The notes under the pieces were generated by a model. The model saw only the letters and a list, made by a program, of their open reading frames with translations, was not told where the DNA came from and searched no databases. From NCBI GenBank assembly GCA_032718475.1, contig JAUCBJ010002266.1, forward strand, positions 1 through 46,924: 46,924 bases of DNA, given 5' to 3'. Made by a program: the position numbers and the translations under genes. The DNA comes from Nemertoderma westbladi. Lineage: Eukaryota; Xenacoelomorpha; Nemertodermatida; Nemertodermatidae. This document shows, one piece after another, positions 9,153 to 19,603 of the stretch (positions are counted from its first letter, which is position 1; each line of letters starts with the position of its first letter).

Positions 9153-9540
9153 GTTTTCAATCGTGCCAGTGGAGTAGATGGTGTTCCCCCTGAGATCTTT
9201 AAAATACCTGATTGTGGCATGTGGAGTGTTTAAAGCTCATCTATCCCATCATAGTAGACATGTACCGAATAACAAGAGTCCCACAAGAAATGAAAACAAA
9301 TAAGTTGGTGCCAGTTCCCAAGAAGGGCAACCTAACACTCTATGGTTCTTTTCGGGGAATCTCATTGATCTCGATTGCTGCAAAGCTATACAATAGAATT
9401 ATATTAAATCGCATCAGGGATCCCATTGTGAGACTACTCCGTGGAAATCAGAATGGGTTCCGTAAAGGTCGTGGGACCATGGAGCCCATTTTGGCACTTA
9501 TAAGGATAATTGAAGAGTTATCAAAAAAGAAAGACAGGCA
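9153..9540 (+). pseudogene. Non-LTR retrotransposon reverse-transcriptase fragment
   Basis: The translation includes VPQEMKTNK, then VPVPKKGNLTLYGSFRG (fingers of a non-LTR reverse transcriptase) and LLRGNQNGFRKGRGTMEP. It is nearly identical to part of the full element at 33641-37096. A 14-base insertion near 9211-9224 breaks the frame upstream of KLIYPIIVDMYR. Homology starts at about 9153 and stops abruptly after AAAGACAGGCA at 9540, where the GC-rich-ended element begins. No catalytic DD motif is present in this piece. It is a dead fragment. Confidence 0.9.
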
Positions 9541-10039
9541 CCAGACTGGAATCCATACACTTTGCGCCGGATTAATCCGGCGCACTTTGCAATAAAAGCG
9601 CGCCAATGTGGCGCGTGGCGCGCTCGAAAATCGTAAAGCGCGCCGACTTTGGCGCGTGGCGCGCTCGAAAATCGTAAAGCGCGCCGGCTTTGGTGCGTGG
9701 CGCTCCCAAAAATAAAAACCAGCGCCGATTTGTTAGTTTACAGGTTTAACAATTATAGAAGTGCCTTAATTGCATTAGCTGTTTAAAAATTTCGGCTCGC
9801 TTCGCTCGCCTTCCTTTTTCTGTTGTATGGTTCAGTGGTTAGGCTACTGTTGTATACAGGTATAGGGCAGCAGGGACTGGCTTGATTTTGATTGATTGAA
9901 TTTTTTCCCATATAAAAATACTGCACAATACTGAAATAATATATATAAATCACAATTTACCGGTAATTTATTTTACATTGTTTTATGTAAATTATGTAAA
10001 TTAATGGATGGTAATACATGTTTGAAATTATATAATAAA

Positions 10040-10640
10040 ATTTTCTTGCCTAGGTAACATAAATGGTCTAACTCTGTACAGTAGTTTACAATAAATCTAT
10101 ATAATAAATGGTCTAACTCTGTACAGTAGTTTACAATAAATCACGTGTATATACATACATTAAACTTGAAATAAAATAAAATTTACAGTTTAAAATATAT
10201 CTGTTACGTAGCTACAGTTTAAAAAGTAGTATGACATACGTACAGTAAAATTTATTTAACAAGGTACAATAGAATACGAACACGTAGTTTAAAACTTATC
10301 ACATATTATGTATAGTAAAATTAACTCGGAGTACAGTATCAGTACGTAACTACAGTTTAAAAAGTAGTATCACATACATACAATGAAATTTATTTAACAA
10401 GGTACAATAAAATTTATTTAACAAGGTACAATAAAATACGAACACGTAGTTTAAAACTTATCACATATGTACAGTAAAATTAACTCCGAGTCTCAGTATA
10501 ATTTTATACAATAAAACAAGGTATACAAAATAAAACAAGGTAGACAAAATAAAACAAGGTAGACATCAATAAAACAAGGTAGACAAAAATAAACATTGTA
10601 GACAAAAATAAAACAAGGTAGACATCAATAAAACAGAAAA
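10040..10640. repeat. Degenerate tandem and duplicated AT-rich repeats
   Basis: ATGGTCTAACTCTGTACAGT is repeated near 10061 and 10108. A block of about 140-155 bp that contains AGTTTAAAAAGTAGTAT and ACGAACACGTAGTTTAAAAC is duplicated (about 10205-10342 and 10343-10498). A short repeat of AAAACAAGGTAGACA type runs at 10510-10630. No coding potential is seen. Confidence 0.8.
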
Positions 10641-10743
10641 ATTAAATAAAAAACAAGTAGAAAATGTGCAATATTAGATTAAAATGGAGGGATAGCCTTA
10701 TGAGGTTTCACCTCGTTTCCAAAAGGGTCCCTGGTGCTCTATG

Positions 10744-12297
10744 CCCCAGGTAGCACAGGACGTCCACGAAAAAAATTGAACGTTCATATTTGGTACTTTT
10801 TTTATGCGAATCTGAACATCAATGAAATATTGTTCAAAATTGGTAAAAATTGCTGACGTTGTGAGTAATTTACCAAATTGTGACGTTCACATTAGGTAAT
10901 TTAACGTCCTAACTTTAAAGAAATTGAATATGTACCAAAACAAACGAATATTGAACGTTCAAATTGCGTCCAGTTATGCGTTCATTTTTTTGTACCTAAA
11001 TATGTACGTTGTTTGAACATTTATGAACGTTCAAACATAATTTACTTTAACTTGTTATGTCAATGGCATGTTCAAACTTGTTCGTGATACAATTATCTGA
11101 CTATTTATTATTTTGCAAATATTTTTATGTTGGTTAGCCTATTCCTTGTATGGTTGGTGTGGTTCCGCTTAGTTATATCTGGACTAATGGTTCATTCTCA
11201 ATACAAAACAATTACTTTAAGGAATCGAAAAATTATTCACACAACAAAACATTGATAACCAATACAATGCTGACGCATTTTTAAACATTTTAAACAACAA
11301 ATAAAATCAAAATTAGACAAAGGTGATTCTACTGATTACTAATGCTAATACACTAGTACTATGTCACGAAAAATTGTAATAAAATTATTAGAATATATTA
11401 GGCCTATTGAACCAAGAAAATAACAAACAAAGAAAACCGCAAAAGTTTGTCTATTTTGATACCAACTGACCAAATACCATTACATTTTGTTGAGATAAAT
11501 CGGATATATGGGCGTTGGAATGTTCAAACTTCTATCATGCGTAGGGTAATTTTTTTAATCGCAAAACATTATTTTTTATTTTACAAATTTATCATATTAT
11601 ATAAACCTTTCTTACGTTTCAATTGCTTTTTGTATGTATTATTGCCTTATTGCATAGATACAAAATTTCAAATATCAATTATAAGGTCATAAAATTAATT
11701 AATTTTTTTAAGATTCATCAATATGAATAATCTATTTTGGCTGGAAATAAGATAAAATACAGAAATCTAACTAATCCAATGCGAATTTGTGGATCATCAC
11801 CATAATATATCATGGATACTCTTATATCACTATCGATTAAATAATTTCATATATACTCTGATGCTTCCTTCTCTAAATGTATAGGGTATTGTAGGTGTAG
11901 GGCCGTAGGATAGGGTGTAGGGATTGGATAAGGTAGGCTACCCCCCCCCCCCCCCCCCCCCCTCCCCTCTCTACACAGAACATGCACCAACAAACAGTGA
12001 TTGGTTGGTCTCACGTTAAATTTTTACGTTTATTCAACCTAATATGGACCTATAACACACCAGAAATGAACGTCTAGTGAACACGTCATTTGAACATAGA
12101 TTGCCTGTGGTCTCTTTTACGTTCAATTGCCCGTTCATATTACGGTACTTCTGACGGCCAACTTTGAACTATTGAACGTTTAGCATCAATAGCATCTTAT
12201 GGGAGAAATACAACGTCATATGAACATAAATCCAGAACGTCTGGACGAATAATGAACGTAAATTTACCGTAAATTTACGTATTTGTGCTACCTGGGG
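10744..12297. mobile_element. Inverted-repeat DNA element with ACGT-rich ends
   Basis: The left end CCCCAGGTAGCACA (10744-10757) is the exact inverse of TGTGCTACCTGGGG (12284-12297). Both ends are followed inward by many AACGTTC, GAACGT and ACGTCC strings in a spaced pattern. The 1554-bp interior has no convincing long frame and contains the poly-C tract at 11941-11962. It is probably a non-autonomous DNA transposon. The superfamily is not assigned, because no target duplication was recognised. Confidence 0.65.
11941..11962. repeat. Poly-C tract, 22 bases
   Basis: A pure C run preceded by GGTAGGCTA and followed by TCCCCTCTC, lying inside the inverted-repeat element at 10744-12297. Confidence 0.95.
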
Positions 12298-12489
12298 CGG
12301 CAGACAATATTATTTGCACCAAAACTGTAATGAAAATGGAATGGCGCCAATGAAATTCTAAAAGTAACTGAAAAATACAATAAAAAATAGCAATAAATGC
12401 AATAATAAAAACACTGTAATATATAAAATATAGGCCTAGCCTATAAAATAAATAATTATGAAGTTCAATAAAATACAATGTTTGTTATG

Positions 12490-13060
12490 TTAATTAATAA
12501 TCATAATAAATGTATTCATTTGCATTTTCTCTTAGCAGCTGCTGTAGGTAGTAGTCTTTGAGGTTGTGTTTGAACACTTCTAAAGTTTTCACATTCGTTG
12601 AGCTTTGAGGCAGTTCGTTCTAAATTTTTGGGCCCAAGTAAGTGAACGCTTCCTTGCCGCAAACTGTCGTACAATGGGGGAGCGCAGCTGATGACTCAGT
12701 AGAACGCAGTGAGCGTGTTTGACAACGAAGGTTAACGAGGTCTGACATGTAATCGGGTGATATGTTGTTAACAATTTTGAACATATGTGATGCTATAACT
12801 GCCTTTATTCTTTCGTTTAGAGGGAGCCAATTTATTTCTTTTAAGTGTTGGATTCCGATATGTTCACGAGGACCGTAACCACGGCAATATCTAACACATT
12901 TCCTCTGCAGTGCTTCCAATTGCTTACGAAGGCGTTGAGTTATGCTGTAAAACCAAGTAGATGCGGCGTAATCGATATGTGGTTGTATCAGTGTATTGCA
13001 TAGCAAACGTCTTGTATAGTAGTCTAGTAATCCGCCATATCTATGTAAAAACTTCAATCT
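12490..13060 (-). pseudogene. CR1/jockey-like retrotransposon 3' end
   Basis: The minus-strand frame from 13057 to 12620 reads LLCNTLIQPHIDYAASTWF, then LRKQLEALQRKCVRYC, then INWLPLNERIKAVIASHMFK. This is the characteristic domain after the reverse transcriptase in CR1/jockey-type non-LTR elements. At 12620 a stop replaces the expected Trp; the same frame continues as NELPQSSTNVKTLEVFKHNL to about 12500. The catalytic part is missing. The element is a 5'-truncated, decayed insertion of a different family from the other retrotransposon copies in the window. Confidence 0.8.
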
Positions 13061-13419
13061 ATTGTTATCAATCTATTGTCTTTATTACCTTTGTGGCCAT
13101 CTCGGTCCCACTTAGATGTTGGCTGACTAGTAGGCCTACAGCAGTACTGACTGACATTGACAGATTGGTTACACTCCCTAAAAATTGAATTTGCGTTGGC
13201 GTGGCGCTCTTCAAAATTGTTTCAATGTGTGGCGCGCTTAAAAATTTAGATGGCGCGGGGTTTCTTCGAAATTGCATCGGCGTGCTTAAAAATTTAGTTG
13301 GCGCGGGGTTTTTCTTCGAAATGGCATCGGCGCGCGGCGCGCATAAAAATTGGTCGGTGCGCTATCCGGCGCACTTTTTGGATGGATTCCATACAGGCCC
13401 TACAGTATGTTAACATTAA

Positions 13420-13900
13420 AATGCGAGCTTAGCGAGCAAGGAAATTTTCCAATTATGTTAACAGTCCGACTGTCTGACAGTAATAGTCAGATAGTGCTGT
13501 AGTTGTAGTAGTAGTAGTAGAAGTAGTACTGTAGTAGTAGGTCAACGTCAACTGACTGTTTTTAAATGCAGATGTGATCAAGATGCGAGCGGAGCGAGCA
13601 CGAAAATTTTAACATTTCAGCATTTAAAGTTGGCAAACCGACTGTTTTCAAATACAGAAATGCAGATGTCATTAAATTGCGAGCTGGCGAGCGTAGCGAG
13701 CACGGAAATTCTGCTGAATCATGCAGGCTGTCATGGTTTTATTGGTTTGAAGAAATCTGACAATTGAAAAACTTTTGAAACAATAAGTCATGTTTTTAAT
13801 GGTCATGCTCAATCTGTCCGTTTCCATTTGTCCACAGCCAGACAGTACGAAGAGTAGGCCTAGACTTGCAGTATAAACGCGAGTGAAGCGAGCGGACATT
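13420..13900. repeat. Short repeats with GCGAGC-GCGAGC cores and a GTA microsatellite
   Basis: Cores of the form GCGAGC-(n)-GCGAGC followed by A-rich AAATTT recur near 13423, 13584, 13678 and 13875. Two of them are preceded by ATGCAGATGT, giving a tandem period of about 94 bp. A similar core is at 9793-9808 in reverse orientation and near 37347. A (GTA)n stretch lies at 13503-13541. No gene is seen. Confidence 0.6.
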
Positions 13901-15300
13901 TTTCAATCTTTTTAAACCTATGCCTATGGAATAATTTCAAATAGAGCTGTAGGGTGGGATGTGTTGCTCGTGCACTGCTACGCTACCTCCTACTGTCCTA
14001 ACCTAACCCTACATCGCTACATCCATATTCGCGCCAGGACCGCCAGGATCCTCAATGCGCGCCACACGCCCCTGTCACTACGCGCCAGGATCCTTAATCC
14101 GCGCCACACGCCCCTGTCACTACGCGCCAGGATCCTTAATCCGCGCCACACATGTTGAGCAAACTCTACATAAATTCCAACCTGGGTACCGGCAACTGGT
14201 AGGCCTATATGTTGGGTCGTGTCGTTTTCAATGTGAAAGTCTGAAAGTGTAATGAAAACAAATAAATATAGAAATTGTTCAAAATATTTGTGAATTTTGG
14301 GGAAAGATCCAGAGATCTCTGGATCTATCCCCAGGCCTGCAGGCCCAGCCCAGTGCCCAGACCGATCGCTTTTGAATAATTTCAAAATTGAGGTCATACA
14401 GTCTGACAGTCAGACTGTCATAGGGCCTGAGGCTGTGAGGACTGTCAGACTGTGGGACAGTATGCAGTAGGCAGGTAGGACCAAGGCTGCAAGGTCTGAA
14501 TCTGAAGGGCAGAACAGCAGAAGGCAGGAAGGGTGCAAGGCACAAGGCAGTAAGGGAAGTGCAAAAGTGGGCAAACCATCAATTCAACCATTACTGCATT
14601 AGCATACTGACATAAAATGTAAGCCCAAGCCTACAGCCTATAGCCTAGAGCTGTAGAAATGGCGAAGGCGAATGACAGAATGAGTGAGAGCGACATGCCT
14701 TGCCTACTGCATACTGTCAGACTGTTACAAAATATGTCAGTACCGGTATGTCAGTACCGTATGCAGGTATGTGGCTTATAAAATTTGTTTCAAAAAAAGT
14801 ATTTTAAATAACATTTACCGTCAGACCGTAACCGTAATAGGCAATATGCCTACGCGCCTACCTAATACAGTAATAACCTGACTGCCTGATAACCAATACC
14901 GGTAATACTGTCAGACTGTCTGACTGTAATATTCCTATTCCTGTATTCAGCTATTTCAGTGTATTCCAGTAGCTGAGTACAGGAGTACCCTATTGTGTTG
15001 ATGGAGATGCCTGTATCTATATTTAGGGTACTATTTATTACCGGTATTTAATATTAGGCAGAACTGTTGTACAAATTATCCCATCATTCCCATCCATGGA
15101 CCTGGACCTGCTGTCTGTCTGGACTCTGGACCAGTTAACACTTAACCGATTTTTAACGTCTTACTTAACGCACTCTTTTCAGCTTATCCTGTTATCGTTA
15201 GGTACCGGTAATTTACATTTTAAGTTTACCCGACCGTAACCATAATACAGTAATAGTAATCAAGTAATTACATAATTAACGGTACCGTACTAAGATGACT
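13900..15300. other. Intergenic region rich in short palindromes, upstream of the MARCH gene
   Basis: No coding frame is supported. ACTGTCAGACTGT-type strings recur near 13475, 14405, 14444, 14716 and 14906. CCGGTA and TACCGG are frequent. The last few hundred bases should include the MARCH promoter, and a six-codon upstream ORF (ATG at 15295) precedes the main start. No TATA box was identified. Confidence 0.45.
14038..14155. repeat. 42-bp minisatellite, about 2.7 copies
   Basis: The unit contains GCGCCACACGCCCCTGTCAC and CAGGATCCTTAATCC. The first copy is divergent and the next two are nearly identical. Both strands stay partly open through it, which produces spurious short frames. Confidence 0.9.
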
Positions 15301-15326
15301 TCAATTGGGAATTAATTCCAGAACTC

Positions 15327-18279
15327 ATGCCAACGAAACGTATTTCAGTTCAGCCTCCCATCCAAGCTCCCACCAAACCCCCACCTTCGAACAAGGATGA
15401 CTCAACGTCAGTAACTATCGGCGCATCAAATACCAGTAGCGGCGGTGATGGTGGCAGCGCCGGTGGAGCCGTAGTACAGGAACTATGTTGCGATCATTGT
15501 GGGCGAGGGTCTTTGACAGGTGTTGCTATTGCTACTAATGGTGCTCATACAGTCCCTATAGCAACTGGAGAATCGGAAGGCGATTTAATTTCTCTGGAGG
15601 ATGGAATATCATCTGGAGATCAGAAGGTGTACGTGGAATACCAGGTGGGCCTATTTATAACACGTTCATCTTATTTATCTCTTGTGAAATAAATATGGTA
15701 CGTAATAGTAGGCCATATTGTGTGTATAGGTTTCTGTGTATTAGTGACTGCCCTTTGGTAAATAGGCGGCTTCAACTTTTTTCTTAACCCTATTGCTCTG
15801 ACCCTTTTTTCATCATTTTCCGATTTTAATCTTTTTTGTAGGATTTTAAAAAGATGGTAGATTCGCTACCGACAATGTTGCCAGATCAGGCGGCAAACGC
15901 CAACCAAGATCCGGAAAATACGCAGACGGAAAGAAGGAGTTCAATTAACGAGTCCCAAACCCAGGTAAATGTAAATACTGTACTTGGTTAACGGTCTAAA
16001 GGCGACAGTAATAAATATCACATCATCCCACCTTGTGTCATGAAGATCATCATCACCTCTACCTAATCTACAGCACTAAGTTCCTCAGTCCCATAGTTTG
16101 TTACCGATACCGACTACTTCATACACCGATCTATCCGGTTTTTACTTTTTGTTACGGCGGCGTGATACGCTGCAAACTTTATATTGGTCGCAGTAGTTCC
16201 AAATCTGCCCGTTCCATAACAACTCCGGCGTTATCTAGGGTTTTAAGCTGAGTCCTTTACTTCTCAGTTTATTTACTCGTATCGAAAAAGTTTAAGATAT
16301 TTCAGGGCTCGCGCATAGCATATAGGCCTATTTTGTATAAAATATAATGCGTGATTGCTGATTCCATACAAGTCTGTACATCCTTTAATAAACTCGCTAA
16401 ATAAATCTTCAAAAACAACGACAGTTGTCTAATTTCTTGAGGCGGAAGAAGACTTGCTTGCTGACACGTATGGTTTTTACAAGGGCCATTGATTCGAGTT
16501 TGCGAATAGCTTTTTCTCTGCCTTATAGTGTAACTCTCTCAACAACCACAATAGGCCTAATATATTTCATCCGGCCACTACAATCATTAACGAAAGCGTG
16601 GTAGGATAGGCATCTGTGTGATTATTAGCTCCGAATGTTAAGCTCTTATCGCTAAAGACAGCAAAACAGCTCAGAAACTGTTGTCCCTATTTAGTTTTTC
16701 CTGCTGTGACTTCCGGATTCACAATCATACGTCGTATAATAGGTATAGGGTCAGGTGTTTCATTTACGAGTGTCAACCTGGTGCCTGTGGACAAAACATC
16801 TGCATCCAGGGCATATCTCGTCGAACTATAGAGACAGAGACGTAATGCGGTTCAACTACTGGAGAATGTTTACCGAAATCGAAACTCTAGATTTGTGAGG
16901 ACCTGATTCCAACAAAGATACCCCTTGCACTTGCGTTTACTGACTATGCTGCATGCCGGTCTATATTAATGCCGCGTTTGGTTCTGCCGCAATTTCATTA
17001 CTGAAACCATATTTCCGACCGTAAATATAATCGATACATCCATGTTTGATATTGAATGTAATGATATATGTTATGTTATACCGGTAGTACATGATGATAA
17101 AATGCTCTCCATAGCGAAAAATATCAACCGACCCTATTGGGTGTCGAACCCGGTACCTAGGTTTCAAACTTCCGGTTATCATCAGCCGAGTGTGTTTCCT
17201 AAGATAACTGAGCTACCAGGACGGATTTATTCGCTCTATGGAGTGGACTACCATATTGTGGCCTTTTACAGTCACTCAAAGGAAAGTACAAAAATTTTTC
17301 GCTATGGAGAACATTATCATAATGTTAATGTACTATAACTATCTCGTATGGCGCCAGAATCTATTGAGCTTGGCTTTTCAATTGTCATTTTCGTAAAAAT
17401 GTAGTAATTTCGTAACAAAACTTATTTTTAAGTTATATAGAAGATGGGAAAATCCAAAATTTCCTTGTTAAAATCGAATCCAGTCCAATATATTTGCGTT
17501 TTTGCAGGGTGAACTGTGTCGCATTTGCCACTGCGAGGGAGACCCGGATTGCAACCCATTAATAACCCCATGCCGCTGTCGGGGTTCCTTACATTACATA
17601 CACCAGTTGTGTCTCCAGCAGTGGATAAAAAGTTCCGACACAAAGAATTGCGAACTATGTCGTTATCCTTTCATCATGGAGACCAAGCTGAAGCCTTTAC
17701 TAAAGGTATGTCGCGCTAATTGGTGGTCATATATACATACACCTCTGTAGCCTTTATCATTAGGCCTAGTTTACTTTACTTGGTAGATGAAATAAATATA
17801 ATTTAACTCTTTATTTTTGCTTTCAGTGGGAGAAACTCGACATGTCTTCGAGCGAACAGCGCAAGATCGTCTGTTCAGTCTCTTTCCATTTTATCGCGAT
17901 CACCTGCGTCGTCTGGTCCCTCTACGTCCTAATAGATCGAACCGCAGAGGAGATCAACCTGGGCCAGTTCCAATGGCCCTTCTGGACCAAGTTGGTAGTG
18001 GTGGCCATCGGGTTCACCGGGGGTCTCGTCTTCATGTACGTTCAGTGTAAGGTCTACATACAACTGTGGCGACGGCTCAAGGCCTACAACAGGGTCATCT
18101 ACGTGCAGAACTGCGAGGATGGTCCTTCCGTGGTGGCCAGGATCTCGGGTGACCGGGTACGGGTTGAGTTCGAGGTTGGGGGGCCTTCGGTTACACGGCC
18201 CGAGTCGCCCCGGGGGGGAGGGGGCAAGGGGGGCCAGTGCAGTCAGTCCTCGCAGGGGGGCGCTATCTTAGAGACTTGA
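15327..18279 (+). CDS. MARCH1/8-type membrane RING-CH E3 ubiquitin ligase, four coding exons
   Basis: Coding exons are 15327-15644, 15842-15964, 17508-17705 and 17827-18279. All have GT-AG borders and phase-0 joints, giving 363 residues. Exon 3 carries the RING-CH finger with Cys 151, 154, 169, 171, His 179 and Cys 182, 195, 198 (spacing C-x2-C-x14-C-x-C-x7-H-x2-C-x12-C-x2-C). It ends in [12 protein letters not shown]. Exon 4 holds two membrane spans at about 227-249 and 265-288, separated by [19 protein letters not shown], and then [15 protein letters not shown]. These blocks are almost identical to vertebrate MARCHF1/MARCHF8, endosomal ligases that down-regulate surface receptors. The N-terminal 147 residues are low-complexity and poorly conserved. 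The last about 50 residues are Gly-rich and end ILET. Upstream non-coding exons are possible, since an AG lies seven bases before the ATG. Confidence 0.92.
15645..17507 (+). other. MARCH introns 1 and 2 (around exon 2)
   Basis: Intron 1 is 15645-15841 and intron 2 is 15965-17507. Intron 1 ends in TTTTTTGTAG and intron 2 in TTTTTGCAG. Exon 1 has a second possible donor after AAG at 15626, also in phase 0, which would remove six codons. Intron 2 holds the inverted-repeat insertion at 17075-17339. Nothing else recognisable is present between 15965 and 17070. Confidence 0.8.
17075..17339. mobile_element. Inverted-repeat insertion carrying a tRNA-like promoter
   Basis: Left arm 17075-17122 and right arm about 17291-17339 are imperfect inverted repeats. 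Both contain CTCCATAGCGAAAAAT and start with GTTATA. Between them, on the minus strand, is a tRNA-like head: box A-like TAGCTCAGTTATC (17203-17215) and box B GGGTTCGACACC (17140-17151). The element is about 265 bp. It may be a SINE inserted in a MITE, or a foldback formed by two SINE tails in opposite orientation. A third partial copy of the arm core, CTATGGAG, is at about 17235. Confidence 0.6.
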
Positions 18280-19600
18280 GCTGTCTGTCCCACAGCCGGG
18301 CTTAATATTATTGTTATGCAGCCGCTCGCTTTTTATGTTATTTTAGTAAAATCTAATAATTTTTGCACTTTTTCGTAAATTTATAAGTTTGATACAATTC
18401 TTATATAATTTATTAAAATTTACACCAACTTTTCGATAACAATCAAAATGAATTTAACTATATATTTTCGTCCAACCAATATTTATTGTATATGTATATA
18501 TATAAGCCTATTGATTGGTTATTTCATTCTCTAGTTAATATATAATTGACAACTTTAACTCGTTTTTCAGTTTAATGTTTGTGATATGGTTTTTACATAA
18601 ATTTGTCTATAGCATTTTGTTTTTGATGCGTCACATTTTTCGAGCGGCTGTATTTTTTCTCCCACACGAAGTATTGATTGAGCATGTTCTATGTCATGTG
18701 TAAATGTTAAAAATATGAGTTGAGTGTCTAATTATTATAAGTATAATTGATTTTATTAAAAGTCTATATATATAATGATTTTCGCTAATATGTATCTAAT
18801 TTTGTACGCATGTTTTTATTGTTTAATCGCGCCATGAACAAGTTAATTTTAAAAATATTGTGCCGAAATTTAAATTCAAATTGTATTTGTTAATAATAAT
18901 TATTATAATTGTTTGTTTAACTAATAATAACCATCACAGTGTATGTGCTTTTCTTAAAGACTTATTATCTATCGCATATTATTAATGCGATTATTCATGT
19001 TATAAGCGTAATTGTAAATTTATAGTTAAATTTATTTGTTTTTTACACAATATCCTCATATAATAATATATTTAACATTTGTGTTTTCGTGCGTCTCTCT
19101 GTAAGACTCACTTACACTGTTTGTGTAGAATTTTTTTCTGGTGCTATATTTTTTTACTGGAAGGTACAGTAGCTGTTTGATTTTCGGTGGGTAAATTCAT
19201 TAGACTGTAATTAATTAATGGCAGTATAACAGGTTAGGAGATCATCTTTTCTGTTAAATTGATTTGATTAATGGAGAGTGAGTGGTATCTTGTATCAAAT
19301 ACTTTTTGATGAGATACAAAAATATTTTCAAGAATTATTGCAAATTGATTCAATGTGATACTTAATTTCTATTGGAATTTATAGTTTTTTTAACACCGTA
19401 AATATTTATTCTATCAAATTTAATCAACAGATTCAGTTTAGTTTTTTGGATAGAATATAATATTATTATATACCCTACCCAGTACCCACCTCCCCAAGCG
19501 GTGAGAATATATGTTAAAACGCTAAAAATCAATAAAATAAGTTTATAAAGTAGAGTAATCTTAAGAATCGACAATGATGGTAAGATACGAACACTGGGGA
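18280..19600 (+). other. MARCH 3' UTR and AT-rich intergenic DNA
   Basis: The sequence after the stop codon is very AT-rich. ATTAAA variants near 18412 and 18757 are possible poly(A) signals; no nearby canonical AATAAA was seen. GCTGCCGC-like strings GCCGCTCG (about 18321) and GAGCGGCTG (about 18634) form a distant inverted pair. No other gene is evident. Confidence 0.4.
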
Positions 19601-19603
19601 CAG

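Larger units (their letters stand above)
9545..13400. mobile_element. Composite region bounded by GC-rich inverted ends
   Basis: The left boundary reads TGGAATCCAT then GCGCCGGAT. The right boundary read on the minus strand gives TGGAATCCAT then GTGCGCCGGAT. Inside each end lie several degenerate GCGCGCC units joined by A/T-rich linkers (about 9590-9730 and 13190-13370). A 22-bp perfect palindrome with centre ATTAAT sits at 9563-9584. Between the ends is AT-rich DNA with nested elements (10744-12297 and 12490-13060). This looks like a DNA element with palindromic, GC-rich ends of about 200 bp, now filled with later insertions. No clear target duplication was found, and no transposase is visible. 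Confidence 0.45.

Noticed and set aside
17042-17338. 98-codon plus-strand frame
   Set aside because: It overlaps the inverted-repeat insertion and its antisense tRNA-like head, and has no protein-like features.
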